From the NCBI GenBank assembly GCA_025175895.1, contig JAKLTH010000238.1:5208001-5272000 (forward strand): a stretch of 64,000 nucleotides of DNA, read 5' to 3'. This stretch comes from Wurfbainia villosa. Taxonomy: Eukaryota; Streptophyta; Magnoliopsida; Zingiberales; Zingiberaceae. Positions within the stretch are counted from its first letter, which is position 1. The number at the start of each line of letters is the position of its first letter. Positions 11,749-23,103 of the stretch are shown here, piece by piece. Under the pieces are notes generated by a model, which saw nothing but the letters and a program-made list of their open reading frames with translations, was not told the DNA's origin and made no database searches. The position numbers and the translations under genes were made by a program.

Positions 11749-11988
11749 TTGCTCCAGGAAATTCCAATTTCAGAATGGAAGTGGGAGCATATCACTATTG
11801 ATTGCGTTACGGGATTGCCTAGGACCCGTAAAGGACATGATGCGATTTGGGTGAGTGTGGATCGACTGACCAAATCAGCTCATTTTCCTTTCTATTCGTG
11901 GGTCGTACTTGTTGGATCATTCGGTAGAGTTGTATTACTGAAAGATTATCAGATTGCATGGAGTACTTTTAAGTACCAAATCGAATAG
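11749..11988 (+). pseudogene. Integrase core fragment of element A
   Basis: The protein contains WKWEHITIDCVTGLPRTRKG followed by DAIWVSVDRLTKSAHF. This is the start of the gypsy integrase catalytic core; the D of TIDCV is the first residue of the DDE triad. After SAHF the frame leaves the family pattern and stops at 11988, so the second D and the E are not in frame. The wording of the motif is close to the Tekay/Del chromovirus integrase. It is the best-preserved coding piece of element A. Confidence 0.88.
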
Positions 11989-12340
11989 GGATTCGCGATT
12001 TACTTCGCGATTTTGACAGAGTCTGCACCAGACTATGGGCACAGAGGTTCGGCTTAGTGCAACATTTCATCCGCAGACAGATGAATGATCTAAGTGTATC
12101 ATTTAGACGTTGGAGGATCTATTCAGATCCTGTGTCGTGGATTATAGAGGTGGTAGCTTATTGATTGGCTTTACCTCCGACACTTGCAGGTGCTCACAAC
12201 GTATTTCCTATTTTTATACTGAGGAAATACGTGTCTCATGTTGATTATGTTCTGAAAGAGGTTCCGAAGTCTACCTCAGTCTAATGCGACTTACGAGAAG
12301 ATTCCAGGGTGGAGTCTGAGTCGCAAGGAGCGACAGTAGT

Positions 12341-12453
12341 GGAACGAAAACTATTCGACTCGTAAAGGTTGGATGACAGCATCACACCGATGAGGAGGCT
12401 ATGTGGGAGCTGGAAGATACTATCCGAGCTCGATTGTCTCATCTGGTCACTTG
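12341..12453 (+). pseudogene. Chromodomain fragment of element A
   Basis: In one frame the sequence reads KTIRLVKVG, a stop codon, QHHTDEEAMWELEDTIRA and RLSHLVT before ending. The pattern VKV-W-xxH-xxEEAxWELE is that of the C-terminal chromodomain of chromoviral integrases, which directs insertion to modified chromatin. A TGA replaces the conserved tryptophan, so the domain is broken. It lies about 100 bp before the polypurine tract, as expected. Confidence 0.82.
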
Positions 12454-12535
12454 AGGAAGGTAGGTGGTCCTTTCGGAAACTTGCTTGAAGTAAATTTTTG
12501 CATGTTAGTACGAAATTTGGGGACCAAATTTTTAT

Positions 12536-12548
12536 AAGTAGGGGAGAA
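12536..12548 (+). other. Polypurine tract of element A
   Basis: AAGTAGGGGAGAA directly abuts the TGTAAAATA start of the 3' LTR. It is the plus-strand primer site. Element B has the near-identical AAGTGGGGGAGAA at 38937-38949. Confidence 0.9.
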
Positions 12549-15500
12549 TGTAAAATACCGGAAAAAAAATAAAATAAAATAAACTAAATGTTGGGTGATT
12601 AGGAAAATACCATATGAAATTTTCCAAGGATTTTTAGAAATTTTCTTGGAAAATTATGGAAATTTCTATGGCTATTGCGGGGAAAGATTTAAACAGGCTT
12701 TGGGAAAGCCTGTTTGGGTCATCCGGTCATGAGGGACTTAATAGGGATCAATTGACTTAAAGTTTAATGGTAAAACCCTAAGGTCCATGGATTTAATGGA
12801 TTGATCAGTGCCGGACCCGATTGTTTTTCCCTAAACCCGACCCGGTATTTTCTTACCCGACGTGCTTCTCAGTTATCAACGCCAAGCCTTAATTTCCTTC
12901 GGCTTTTCCTTCTCCCCATTTATCATCGCTACGACTGCTTCATTTTCGCAAACCCGATTCTTCTTTGCGCCGCAAACCTTTCTTCTTCCTCTCTGTTTCT
13001 CGCCGCAGCCAACCTCACCCTCTCGTGCTTTCTCCTCGCGGCGGGTGGTGGTGACCAGCCTAGACGGAGCACAAGGGCGAGTCGACGGTGAGCACGCTGC
13101 GTGGCGGGAGCTTGGAAATCGGCGTCGGTTGAATCGCCTGCGATCTCACCGGAGCAAGGCTAGGAAGTAGGGTTTCCGAATAGATGGATTTGGTGGGGAT
13201 TGGGCGAGTGTTCACCACGAGCAAGGAATCAACAAAGAATGTTGTTCGGCCACCGCGTTGCCCCAATTGCTGCAGTAATTAGGTAAGAACTTGCTTTTGG
13301 CTTACCTTGGACTAGATTAGGGCTACGGTTCATTTTCCTTTCGCTGAGCATGATCCATGGTTTGGGCAGCATTTGGTGCTGGCGAACAGGGGATAGGATG
13401 AGGGGTTTGCTGCCGGTGGAGTCTTCTAAGGCTGTGGTTTTTGCCAGTGGAGTTCTAAGATAGGTAAGTGGTATTACAGCTTTAATCTGGGTACATTTCC
13501 CTTTATTTGAGCTCGATCTACCGTCGCCTCTCCTCCATCGTCGCCTTCAACTAGCAGTCTGTGAGCACTGTCCAACAACCTTTCTTATGTGTTTCTGGTT
13601 TGGATCGGTACCATCTCCTCAGCCAACGATTTCTACTTTGGTGATTCAAGCTTGGTGCTGATTGGTTCTGATGACTTGCCATTTTATCTTTAGGTAATCT
13701 CTTTAACCTCTCTTTGATCTTCGGATTTTGAATTCAGAGAGAGTAGTTTCAGGAAATGGTAACAGGATGTAATAATAGGTGTGGAGGGCAATTTGAACAG
13801 GTTATTCTCTATTGGACTCCATTGATGTAGAGAGGATACCATTACTGTGATTCACAATGGTTATGGAGCTCATATCAACGAATTTTCCAACCCATTCGGC
13901 TACCCATCATGATGTTGGAGGTTGGCAGTGGATGATGATCCGGAGAAGGTGAGTTTGTATCTTGATTTGATTGGTTGGAATGTAGTTAAGAGATTTATTG
14001 ATTTAAATCTAGTTGTATGTTGAGGATTGTTATGCTTGATAATTGGGAGTGAATTGATTTGCAGTTGATTGAATGAGGATAGATGTGAAGGCTTGATTAG
14101 GTTAAGTGGATAACTAGATCAATATAGTTGATCGAGATACGAAGTCATGTAGCATTCGATTCGATCACTTGTTGTATAATAGAACTTAATAGTAGTTCAT
14201 GTTGTCTTGCAGACTTTGATTAGTGATGAGATGCTTATGCGTATGACTAGCGAGCTATTTAACAGTAGGTAATTTCTACCGGCTGAGTCGGTAGATGTAA
14301 TGATTTCCAGATTTAGATATAGATATGAACATGTTAGGTGTTCATTACCTTGATCATGCTCTGCTTATCGTATGGCTTGAACTTACCGCTGATATATATG
14401 TGTGCTCGACATTGATATTCCCCTAGCATGATCTAGAACTTACATGTGATGTAAGTAGGTCTAACTGCTTAGTAGGGTGTAGATGTTAGAGTACTGAGGA
14501 TGACCTAAATTGTAAATTTGGCAAAATGATCCTCCGTGGATAAGTACGGCCCTAGATGTAGGACTTATTCCATACTGATGTGGCACATTTATTCACCAAC
14601 CACGGGTTGTGTGAATGGTCATGTGAGTCGTGGATGCAGGTCGCTACGACCGATGGTCCTAGCTTGTCATGATCGATGAGTGACTCTCTCTGGTGCAGAG
14701 AGTGCATCGATCAATTGAGTGACTCTTGGTCGACAGAGTCTAGGTAGATGTTCCAGATGTGAGACAAGACTTCATTTTATTAGATGCATACCGACGACAT
14801 CGCCTCCCTTGGGGTTGAGAGAGTCGTCAATATCCTCGCCTCCCGTGTTACTTCCAGAGGAGTAATCGTGTGAGGGCATAGTATTTGTCAGGCCGCACTC
14901 TACCATTATTGACGATGGTAGTTGGAGTTGCAGTGCTTGTCCTGGGTGCGTGGGTACTGACCACTCATTAGTAGTGTTAGCCTGAGTGACCAAAGAATAG
15001 GACCCCGCATGAGCGAGCCACTTACGCCATATGCTACTTGATCATACTACTCCAACCCGGCCACCGAGAGTGGTGGCGGCCGAGTCGGATAGTTGTCATG
15101 TCGCGGCCACCCAGGCCACACCGGGTCGTGGTAGCGGTAGGGGTGAGCAGCATGACCATGCATGTTGCATTGCCAGATCATACGGGTTTTGTATATGGTT
15201 ATAGATATATACATACCTGCTTGTATATATATGTATATGGATGATGGTGATTAGTATACATACAGATACAGTCTATATGTATACTCACTTTGATGATGCA
15301 TTTGTATGTACTATGTTTGTTGCATTTGTTTGTACATATTCATACATAATACTGCATTTCCTGTATGGTAGTAGGCTGGTACTTATATACCTGTTGGTTA
15401 TTCACGGTGATACCCTTGGATTATATTCAGGATATTGTGTGATTTAGTACTATTCTGTTATACCCTATGATGTGATTATATGCCCAGGTTGGATCAAGAT

Positions 15501-16097
15501 AGAGTAGCCGATCGCTGTGTATGTCAAAGATCGTTGATGTTCAGTTTATTTAGTATATGCATGCATATCTATTGTTATGCTGATGTATACTTGTTGTACG
15601 AGTAGATTAAACTGTTGAATGACATGTAATATTGATACCTATATTTACATGTTTTCTCTGATTACCTGCTGAGTTTTACTCACCACCTCTGACCCTGGGT
15701 TTTTCTGTCGCCCAGGTAACAGGTAGAGGTCTTCGTGACGACTTGGAGCTGCGCCGACCAATCCATCTCATCTCCGTTTTCCGAGTCTCCCGAGGAGTTC
15801 GTTTTTGGTTATGTATGGACTTGTTGTTGTTATGGATTTTATCGCGATGTCGTGGACTCTATTTGTGTAGTCGTTTTATGTACGGTTTTAGTGCTGTGGT
15901 CTTGTCAGGTGGAGTACACCTGTATATTTTTATTATCTATGTTGTGGGTATGGGGGTTTTCATTTCTGCTGCTATTAGTATGTTTATTATGTTGTTGTTG
16001 TGGGCCTACGAGCCTTGTATTAATCCGAAATGTTGCCACGTACAGGGGAGATGTCGTCCGTTTGATTTTCGGCTCGGCATACTCTCGGGGCGTGACA
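12549..16097 (+). repeat. 3' LTR of gypsy element A
   Basis: The LTR is 3,549 bp and nearly identical to the 5' copy over long stretches, for example 13680-14180 against 5690-6190. Between about 14205 and 15180 it differs by many single-base losses and small substitutions while the sequence on both sides returns to near identity. A smaller block of the same kind lies at about 13090-13250. The LTR ends GTGACA at 16097 and is followed by the TSD copy AGTAG. Confidence 0.93.
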
Positions 16098-16102
16098 AGT
16101 AG

Positions 16103-16411
16103 AATGTGAGGCCCAATGGTAGCCACACTATCTCACATGCAGCCATCTCTAACACCACACAATGCCTTGGATTGTGTTTATTTGTGATATTAATTGTCAC
16201 AATCAACTTAAGTTGTTTAACATTTCAGGCTTAAACATCCCAAAATGTTTAAACCTAAATTAACAGTAAGCTCTCTATACAACTGTTGTCTTTTTTGGGT
16301 TATGTTTAAAGATTGTTAAACATAGTGAATTCATATGTGAACTAACTGTATATTTGTATTATTGTAATTTCTAGGAGTTTATATTAATATAATTGATTGA
16401 AAACAGATATA
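16103..16411. other. CACTA internal sequence between element A and the transposase
   Basis: About 300 bp of AT-rich sequence resume the CACTA element after the TSD. It is probably promoter, leader or intron sequence of the transposase. The last bases before the ATG contain AAAACAG, a possible splice acceptor. Confidence 0.5.
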
Positions 16412-19400
16412 ATGCAGCGTGAAAGGAGTTGGATGTATAATAGGAATTTACCTGAACGTCGGGGTTTAACTGATGAATTTATGAGTGGGTTGCAAGAGTT
16501 TTTAAATTTCGCAGCTAGTAATGTTGAGTTTATGGATGGTAATCAGATAAGGTGTCCGTGCAGAAAGTGTTACAATGGTAGATTTTTACCGTCTAGTAAA
16601 GTTTCAGAGCATCTTTGTAGATTTGGATTCGTTGTAAATTACTATAACTGGACATGTCATGGTGAACCATTTATATCTGATGAAGTTTATGATAGACACA
16701 ACACACAAGTCTCTAGGGATCAAAGTGATTATAATCAATTAAATCCATATCAGAGGATGATATATGATGTAGCGGGCCCGAATTTGATTCCCCAATCACA
16801 GGGTGCAACTTCAAGTTGTCCTCCAACAGTTGAACAAATGTTTACTAATGCATCACCCTTGGAAGAGGTGCAAGTAACATATATCGGTCAGAATATGAAT
16901 AATGAAGCATATCTCAAATTTCAGGAGGTGTTGAGTGCTGCAGATGCACCTTTATGGGCTGGTTGTGAGACTCACACTAAACTATCGTTCACCGCAAGAA
17001 TGTTGAATGTTAAGGCAGAGCATAATGTGTCTGAAGAGTGTTTTAATAATTTTGTTCAAGCTTTTGAAGAGGCATTGCCGCGTGATCATATACTGCCCAA
17101 TGATTTGTACAGTATGAAAAAACTGATGAAAGAATTAGGTCTCCCAGTGGAAAGAATTGATGTGTGCAGAGATGGTTGTATGTTATATTGGGGAGATGAT
17201 GCAGATGTGGATGTTTGTAAATTCTGTAATCAAGATAGGTACAAGAGCACTAGTAGGAGGCAGCAACGACGTAAATCATATAGTCAGTTGTTTTATTTAC
17301 CTTTAACTCATAGGTTACAAAGGCTTTATGCATCAAAGACAACTGCTGAACACATGACTTGGCATGCAAATCATCGAACAGAAGAGGGACTAATGTGTCA
17401 TCCATCAGATGCAGAGGCGTGAAAAATTTTGATAGAACATATCCTGATTTTGCGAAGGAGACTCGAAATATTAGGTTAGGTCTCTGTGCTGACGGATTTG
17501 CTCCATTTGGTAAATCAGGAAGACACTATTCTTGTTGGCCAGTTATATTAACTCCGTATAATCTTCCGCCTGGGATGTGCATGAAAACACCGTATATGTT
17601 TTTAACATTGGTTGTGCCTGGCCCAAAAAATCCGAAGAAGTTAATAGATGTTTATATGCAACCATTGATTGCAGAGCTAAAACAACTATGGGATGAAGGT
17701 TTTCCTACATACGACGTTTATACTAATCAGATGTTTGTAATGAAGGTCGCTTCTTCTTTGGACCATAAATGACTTTCCGACTTATGGTATGCTATCGAGT
17801 TCGAGTAATCGCAGGATCTTAGGATGCCCAATATGTATGGAGAGATCAAAGTCGATTAGATTGAAGCATGGTAAGAAGCTGTTATTTTGATTGTCACGCA
17901 TAATTTTACCACTAAATCATAATTTCAGAAGGAATAAAGATGAATTCACTAGGAATCGAATTGAAAGAACACCTCCGCCATTGAGATTGACTGGTCAAGA
18001 TATTTGGTACAGAGTTCTTCACTTTCCATCTGTTATTGAAGAGCCACATGGTACAACTTATGAATATGGAAGCAACCATAAATGGACCAAACGAAGTATA
18101 TTTTGGGAGTTCTGTATTGGTTTAGTAATTTGATTCATCATAATCTCGATGTTATGCATATTGAGAAGAATATTTTTGATAACTGATAAATACAAAGTGA
18201 TGGATATCACCGAAAAACCAAAAGATAATCTGAATGCAAGAAAAGATATGCGACTCATTTGTAAACGACCCACCCTTGATGTTGATGAAAATAGTAGAGG
18301 ACCAAAACCAAAGGCAGTTTATACATTGAATAAGGAACAGAGACGTGTTGTTTGTGAATGGTTGAAGTCATTGAGATTTCCTGATGGGTATGTTTCTAAT
18401 CTTGGGAGATGTGTCGATATGAAGGAATGCAAATTGATGGGTTTGAAAAGCCATGATTGTCATATATTCATGGAAAGACTAATTCCTATTGCCTTTAAAG
18501 AACTCTTACCGAATTTTGTCTGGGGTGCCATTACAGAGTTAAGTATTTTTTTTCATGATATATGCTCAACAGTTTTGGGATATTCACATATGGAGAAGTT
18601 AGAGAGAGACATTCCAATCATTTTGTGCAATTTAGAAAGGATTTTTCCGCCTGCATTTTTTGATTCAATGGAACATCTTTTGGTTCACTTGTCATATGAG
18701 GCCAAAGTTGGAGGACCAGTTCATTATCGATGGATGTATCCTTTTGAAAGGTATAATTCGCATATTCTATACTTCGTTAATATTGCATAAAAATGTTTAA
18801 TTTTTTTATATATTCATTTCTAATACAATTTGTTATATTACAATCAGATTCTTATATCATTTGAAAAAAAAAGTGAAAAATAAGGCACATGTTGAAGCCT
18901 CTATTGTGAATGCATATATTGTGGAGGAAGTAACAACTTTTGCATCATATTATTTTGAGCCTCACGTTCAGACCAAAAGACGAAAATCCAGAAGGAATGA
19001 TGAAGGTCCTGTCGATCCCAATTTGAATTCATTCTCAATTTTTAATTATCTTGGTCGACCAAGTGGACCGTGTAAGCAACGATACTTAACTGATCAAGAA
19101 TGGCGGGCAGCCCAGACATATGTTTTACTTAATTGTCCAGAAGTATCGCCATATTTCGAGTTAGTATATATTTCCTATTTCTTCGTCAAGTGTTAATTTG
19201 TTTATGTTATAATACAATTTTTTATTATAGGATTTTCCAAAACTTATATTCTGAAATCCCGACACGTGACTTTGATCACTTCTGCGATCAGGAATTTGCA
19301 CCATGGTTCAAATCATATGTAAGCAGTTTTAATTACCTCATTTTTGTTTACACATATCTTAACTTTTAAATAAATATCATTTTCATTTGAGTATAGGTTT

Positions 19401-20098
19401 ATGCTAATCAAACTCAAGTTCAGCAAGAATTGCTAATCCATCTATCATGGGGTCCAAAAGCAATGGTACGCACTTGGCCAGCATATTTCATAAACGGATA
19501 CAATTTCCACACTCAAGAATATGGAAACGGAAAGAGCACAATGAATAGTGGAGTATGTGTTCAGTCTTCCAATGATGGAGGTGCAAGTAATGAATTTTAT
19601 GGTTTGCTGGATGAAATTATAGAGATTGATTATCCTGGTCCAGAAATGCGAGTTATCTTATTTATGTGTCGCTGGTTTGACCCCGTCAGAGGGATGAAGG
19701 TGCATCCACAGTATAATTTGGTTGAAATAAATCATAAAAGATTTTATAAGAGATATGAACCATTTATTTTGGCACAACAAGCGATTCAAGTTTTCTATGC
19801 TCCATATCCTAGTTTGAGACGTGACAAAAATGGATGGTGGACTGTTTGTAAAACAAAAGCACGGAAAAAAATTGAAGAGCGCTGGCAAGACATTGCATAT
19901 CAACAAGACAAAGTTACAAATATGTTTCATACCGAGGAATATATAATTCCAACGTTACGAGATCCCAGCGGAGTAGTGATTAACGTGGATGCAACTGAAA
20001 TTGATGATAATGATGAGGAGGAGGAGGGGGAGGAGGAGACCGAGGATGAGGATACTGATGAGGATGAGGAAGATGATAATGAGGACTTTGAAATTTGA
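16412..20098 (+). pseudogene. CACTA transposase TNPD/tnp2-like (Transposase_21 family), spliced and broken
   Basis: The product would be the transposase that cuts the element ends. From the ATG at 16412 (MQRERSWMYNR) it has an N-terminal transposase-associated domain with the metal-binding CPCRKC motif, then the Transposase_21 core with CRDGCMLYWG, FAPFGKSGRHYSCWPV and HHNLDVMHIEKNIFDN. A DUF4218 region follows (about 18300-19150), then a DUF4216 region (about 19450-19860) and an acidic Glu/Asp tail ending at 20098. Three GT-AG introns are visible: 18751-18847, 19160-19230 and 19319-19396. The reading frame is broken by loss of one G at about 17421 in the conserved AEAWKNF motif, and again near 17770, 17890 and 18190. 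The damage is mild, so inactivation may be recent, or part of it may be sequencing error. Confidence 0.93.
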
Positions 20099-20383
20099 CG
20101 TCTAGGGTAAGTTTTTTTATATATAATTTTAGTTTTAAACTATAATTTTACAAATTTTCTTAGCTCAATTATTTATTTATATAATATCTCATTGTTAAAT
20201 TTATATCTTTTGTCTTTGTATGTTGTGTATATTTTGTTCTTATAGGTTATCAGTGGTGAAATCATCGTAGCTTAGCGCAGTCGCAGTCTCTCATATCTTC
20301 ATTATGCATATTGTAAGTTTTTCATGTTCTTCATTAAGCTTAAAAGTTTTATTTTCTTTATTCTAATTTTGTTTTGGGTTGAT

Positions 20384-21840
20384 AGTTTCGACGCAGTGGA
20401 CAGAGACGACAGAGTACTAGTAGTGGCCAGACTGATCCACCGCCTGCCAGCACTATACCTACTTGCCCTCCTGATCTGCTTGGACCTTCACATGATCAGT
20501 CGCCAGTACCTTCTCATTCGCCGGCACGACCTTCCCATTCTGATTCACTTGCACTAGACACTCCTCTACTGAGAACATCGAAAGTCGACCATATATATTT
20601 CTGATTGGAGATTCGTAAGTAATATAAGTATTATAATTTTTAAACTATCTTAATTATTTATTCAATTTTTTTTCACTTTATCGTAGGTTTGAAAATTCTG
20701 TACCTGTTATTCGCGAGATCAATAAAATCGTGAATAACTATTGGAGAGGAGACTCTTTGTCATACTCAAGCACGCCAGGACCTACAAACAGCCCATCTCA
20801 GCGGAATTGATTCATTTTATATATTAAATAAGTGATTATATAAATAATTGTTTTTTTCCCATCTCAGCGGAGATTTATTTGGGACCCTACTCAAGACTTG
20901 GAAGTTAAAAGAATTTTAAAAAAAAAATGTGGCGATCATATCCGGCATGTATTGAGTCATGCCAAATCTCTTTGGAAAAAACCCGCTGTCACGCCGTCGA
21001 AAATTAGAGTAAAATCTCCAATTATTGGCAATCAGATGAGAGCAAAAAAAGAAGTCAACAGAATAAATTAAATCAAGCATGTAATTCTGGAGACTTATCT
21101 GCAATATATGCAGGGGGATCTATAAATATCGAGGAGCATTCACGTAGATTGGTAATTTTTAAATTCTACAATTAGTTTTTAAATATATTTCAGATTATTA
21201 TTTTATTTCTAACATTCTTATATTTAGTCTAAGGAATTGGGAAAGGATCCGGAATTTATAGATACTTTCGTTCGCACTTTCCAAAAAAAAGATAAGACTT
21301 GGAGTGGAGATAGAGCTTGAGCAATTAAGGTTTGAATTAATCTTTAAACTTACTTTATAACTTTAATTATGTTAGTTATGTAAATGCTCTGATTAAAATT
21401 TTAAATTTGTGTAGGAGAGATATGATCAGTTATCCTCATCTCGAGAGAATTTCGTGAGACGACGGTGATCGAGGGATCCGAGTCATCTGTTAGTAATAAT
21501 TTGGATTTATGGCTTGAGAGTGGAGGATCAAAAGGGGAAGGATATTAGGTATGGGTTCTCCGAGAATGCATAATGCTCCTCGTAGATCTATTTCTTCTAC
21601 TCCACCAGCAGAGCGCACGCATACATAACTTAACCGAGGAGGTTAGCACCAAGGGCATAATACATAAAAGAGATCGAAAATTCTAGAAATACAACAATAA
21701 AACTCACAAAGGGATCAAGAAATGATAGAAATGCGACGACAACAAGCCTTTCTTATGCACGCTTTCAAAGAATTTAGTTCGGTCCAAGTCATATTCCTCA
21801 ATCATTAGCGATGATGGTGGCGACGATGATGATATTGTAT
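20384..21840 (+). pseudogene. TNPA-like CACTA protein (Transposase_24 / Ptta family), spliced and broken
   Basis: This is the second CACTA gene; in En/Spm its product binds the subterminal repeats. Fragments follow the family order: a Ser/Pro/Gln-rich N-terminal part (20384-20600), SVPVIREINKIVNNYW (exon starting 20687 after TCGTAG), FIWDPTQDLEVKRILKKKCG with LWKKP (about 20873-20990), NYWQSDESKKRSQQNKLN followed by YAGGSINIEEHSRRL (about 21035-21155), KELGKDPEFIDTF with KDKTWSGDRA (about 21240-21320), then ERYDQ, and a tail with LWLESGG and a Gln-rich end. Introns with TAG acceptors separate the pieces. A stop follows SGDRA and at least one frameshift lies between LWKKP and NYWQS. It begins about 290 bp downstream of the transposase on the same strand. 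Confidence 0.8.
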
Positions 21841-22389
21841 GCATGTTTTTAATTAGTACTTTTAAATTTTTTTAGTTTATTGACTTTGTTTATTTTGCTT
21901 TAAACAGGAATGATCGATGAAGTTAATCCTTATGGCGGTTGAATATGCACATCATTGTAAGTCTTTGTATATTTATTTTCGTGTTATTATATAGTTTTTT
22001 TTAATGTATGATACTTTTTGTTTGTTTCTTTCCTAATACAGGTAGAAAAATGTCGACGATTGCTTACCAGATTCTCTTTTCTTTTTTCTTTTCCATGTGT
22101 TTAGATCTTTTGTAGACATTGTTATTTGGATATCAGAACTATGTTGATGTTTGAAATGTTGTAGGATATAACTTTTTATTTGGAATGTTGTATTGTTATT
22201 AACTGATTGTATTGCTTTGTATTTATTTGGATATGATTGAATATTATTTTGTTGTACTGAATGTGTGTGTGTTTTGTTTGTATTGAATGTATTTATTTGG
22301 ATATTAGAACTTATTGTGTTTTATTGTGTGTGTGTGAAAATTTGTATATACGATAGAATATCGAAACAGATGAAATCTGTTAAAAAAAA
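21841..22389. other. CACTA 3' non-coding region
   Basis: AT-rich sequence follows the TNPA-like gene, with possible last small exons around 21908-21955 and 22042-22060 bounded by AG and GT signals. From 22100 to 22350 it is T- and GT-rich and probably serves as the 3' untranslated or polyadenylation region. No other feature is visible. Confidence 0.45.
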
Positions 22390-23103
22390 TTTTATTTAGC
22401 GACAAAAATACAAATTCGTTGCTAAATTCTGAGAAATATGCGATGAATTTTGCGACGAATTAAATGTTCATCGCAAATTAGCGACGAATTTAGCAACGAA
22501 TCCAACCTGCGACAAATTTTGCGATGAAATTTGCGACGAAAATTAAATTCGTCGTAAATTTTTGCAATGAAAACAGAACTCATCGCAAAATATTAAACTT
22601 TGCGACGAAATTTGCGATGAATTTCTATCAATCGCAAATTTACCAACGAATTTCTTATTTCGTCGCAAAAATTACCAACGAAAAAATTAATTCGTCGCAA
22701 AATATGGTTTTTTGCGACGATTTTCGACAATTCAATGACGAAATTAATTTGATTTAATTTGTATCGGCAATTTACCTAACGAATTCCTTATTTCGTCGAA
22801 AATTACCAGCGAAAAAAATAATTAAATCGCAAATTTGCGACGATTTTTAATTCGTCGCAACCTTGCGAAAAATTACGAATTTTTGAAATCTTGAAATCTT
22901 GGTAAAATAAATTAGCGAATTTTTAAATTCGTCCCTAATTTTCATCGCTAAAATTCGTCGCAAAAATTCGTCGCAAATTTTGTCGCTATTATTTGCGACG
23001 CTTTATTCGCAACAAAAATATTTTTGTCGCAAAATTCGTTGCTAATTTATTTTCCAATGATTTTTTTTTAAATTCGTCGCTAATGACTGTTTTTTTTGTA
23101 GTG
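22390..23103. repeat. CACTA 3' subterminal repeat array and terminal inverted repeat
   Basis: About 700 bp are packed with GCGACGAAT, ATTCGTCGC, GCAACGAAT and close variants in both orientations, mirroring the 5' array. The last bases, on the minus strand, read CACTACAAAAAAAACAG. The 3' array lacks the long GC-rich neighbour seen at the 5' end. Confidence 0.88.

Larger units (their letters stand above)
4561..16097 (+). mobile_element. Ty3/gypsy LTR retrotransposon A (chromovirus, Tekay/Del-like), inserted in the CACTA element
   Basis: Two long direct repeats, 4561-8154 and 12549-16097, begin TGTAAAATA and end GGGGCGTGACA. They are flanked by the 5-bp TSD AGTAG (4556-4560 and 16098-16102). 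A TGGTATCAGAGCCC primer-binding site lies 7 bp after the 5' LTR, and a polypurine tract abuts the 3' LTR. The 4.4-kb interior holds, in order, decayed reverse transcriptase, RNase H, integrase and a C-terminal chromodomain. That order (integrase after RNase H) and the chromodomain identify a gypsy chromovirus. The very long LTRs and the integrase motifs resemble the Tekay/Del lineage. The pol is too broken to be functional. Confidence 0.95.
1796..23103 (+). mobile_element. CACTA (En/Spm) DNA transposon, split by a gypsy element
   Basis: The left end reads CACTACGAAAAAAC and the right end, on the other strand, reads CACTACAAAAAAAAC. The 3-bp direct repeat TTA flanks both ends (1793-1795 and 23104-23106), which is the TSD size of the CACTA superfamily. 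Both ends carry dense subterminal repeats built on GCGACGAAT and GCAACGAAT. Between them lie a TNPD-type transposase (16412-20098) and a TNPA-type gene (about 20384-21840), both on the plus strand and both broken. The total is 21,308 bp; without the gypsy element at 4561-16097 and one TSD copy it is about 9.8 kb, a normal size for a two-gene CACTA element. It is probably no longer autonomous, but its intact ends could still respond to a transposase supplied in trans. Confidence 0.95.
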
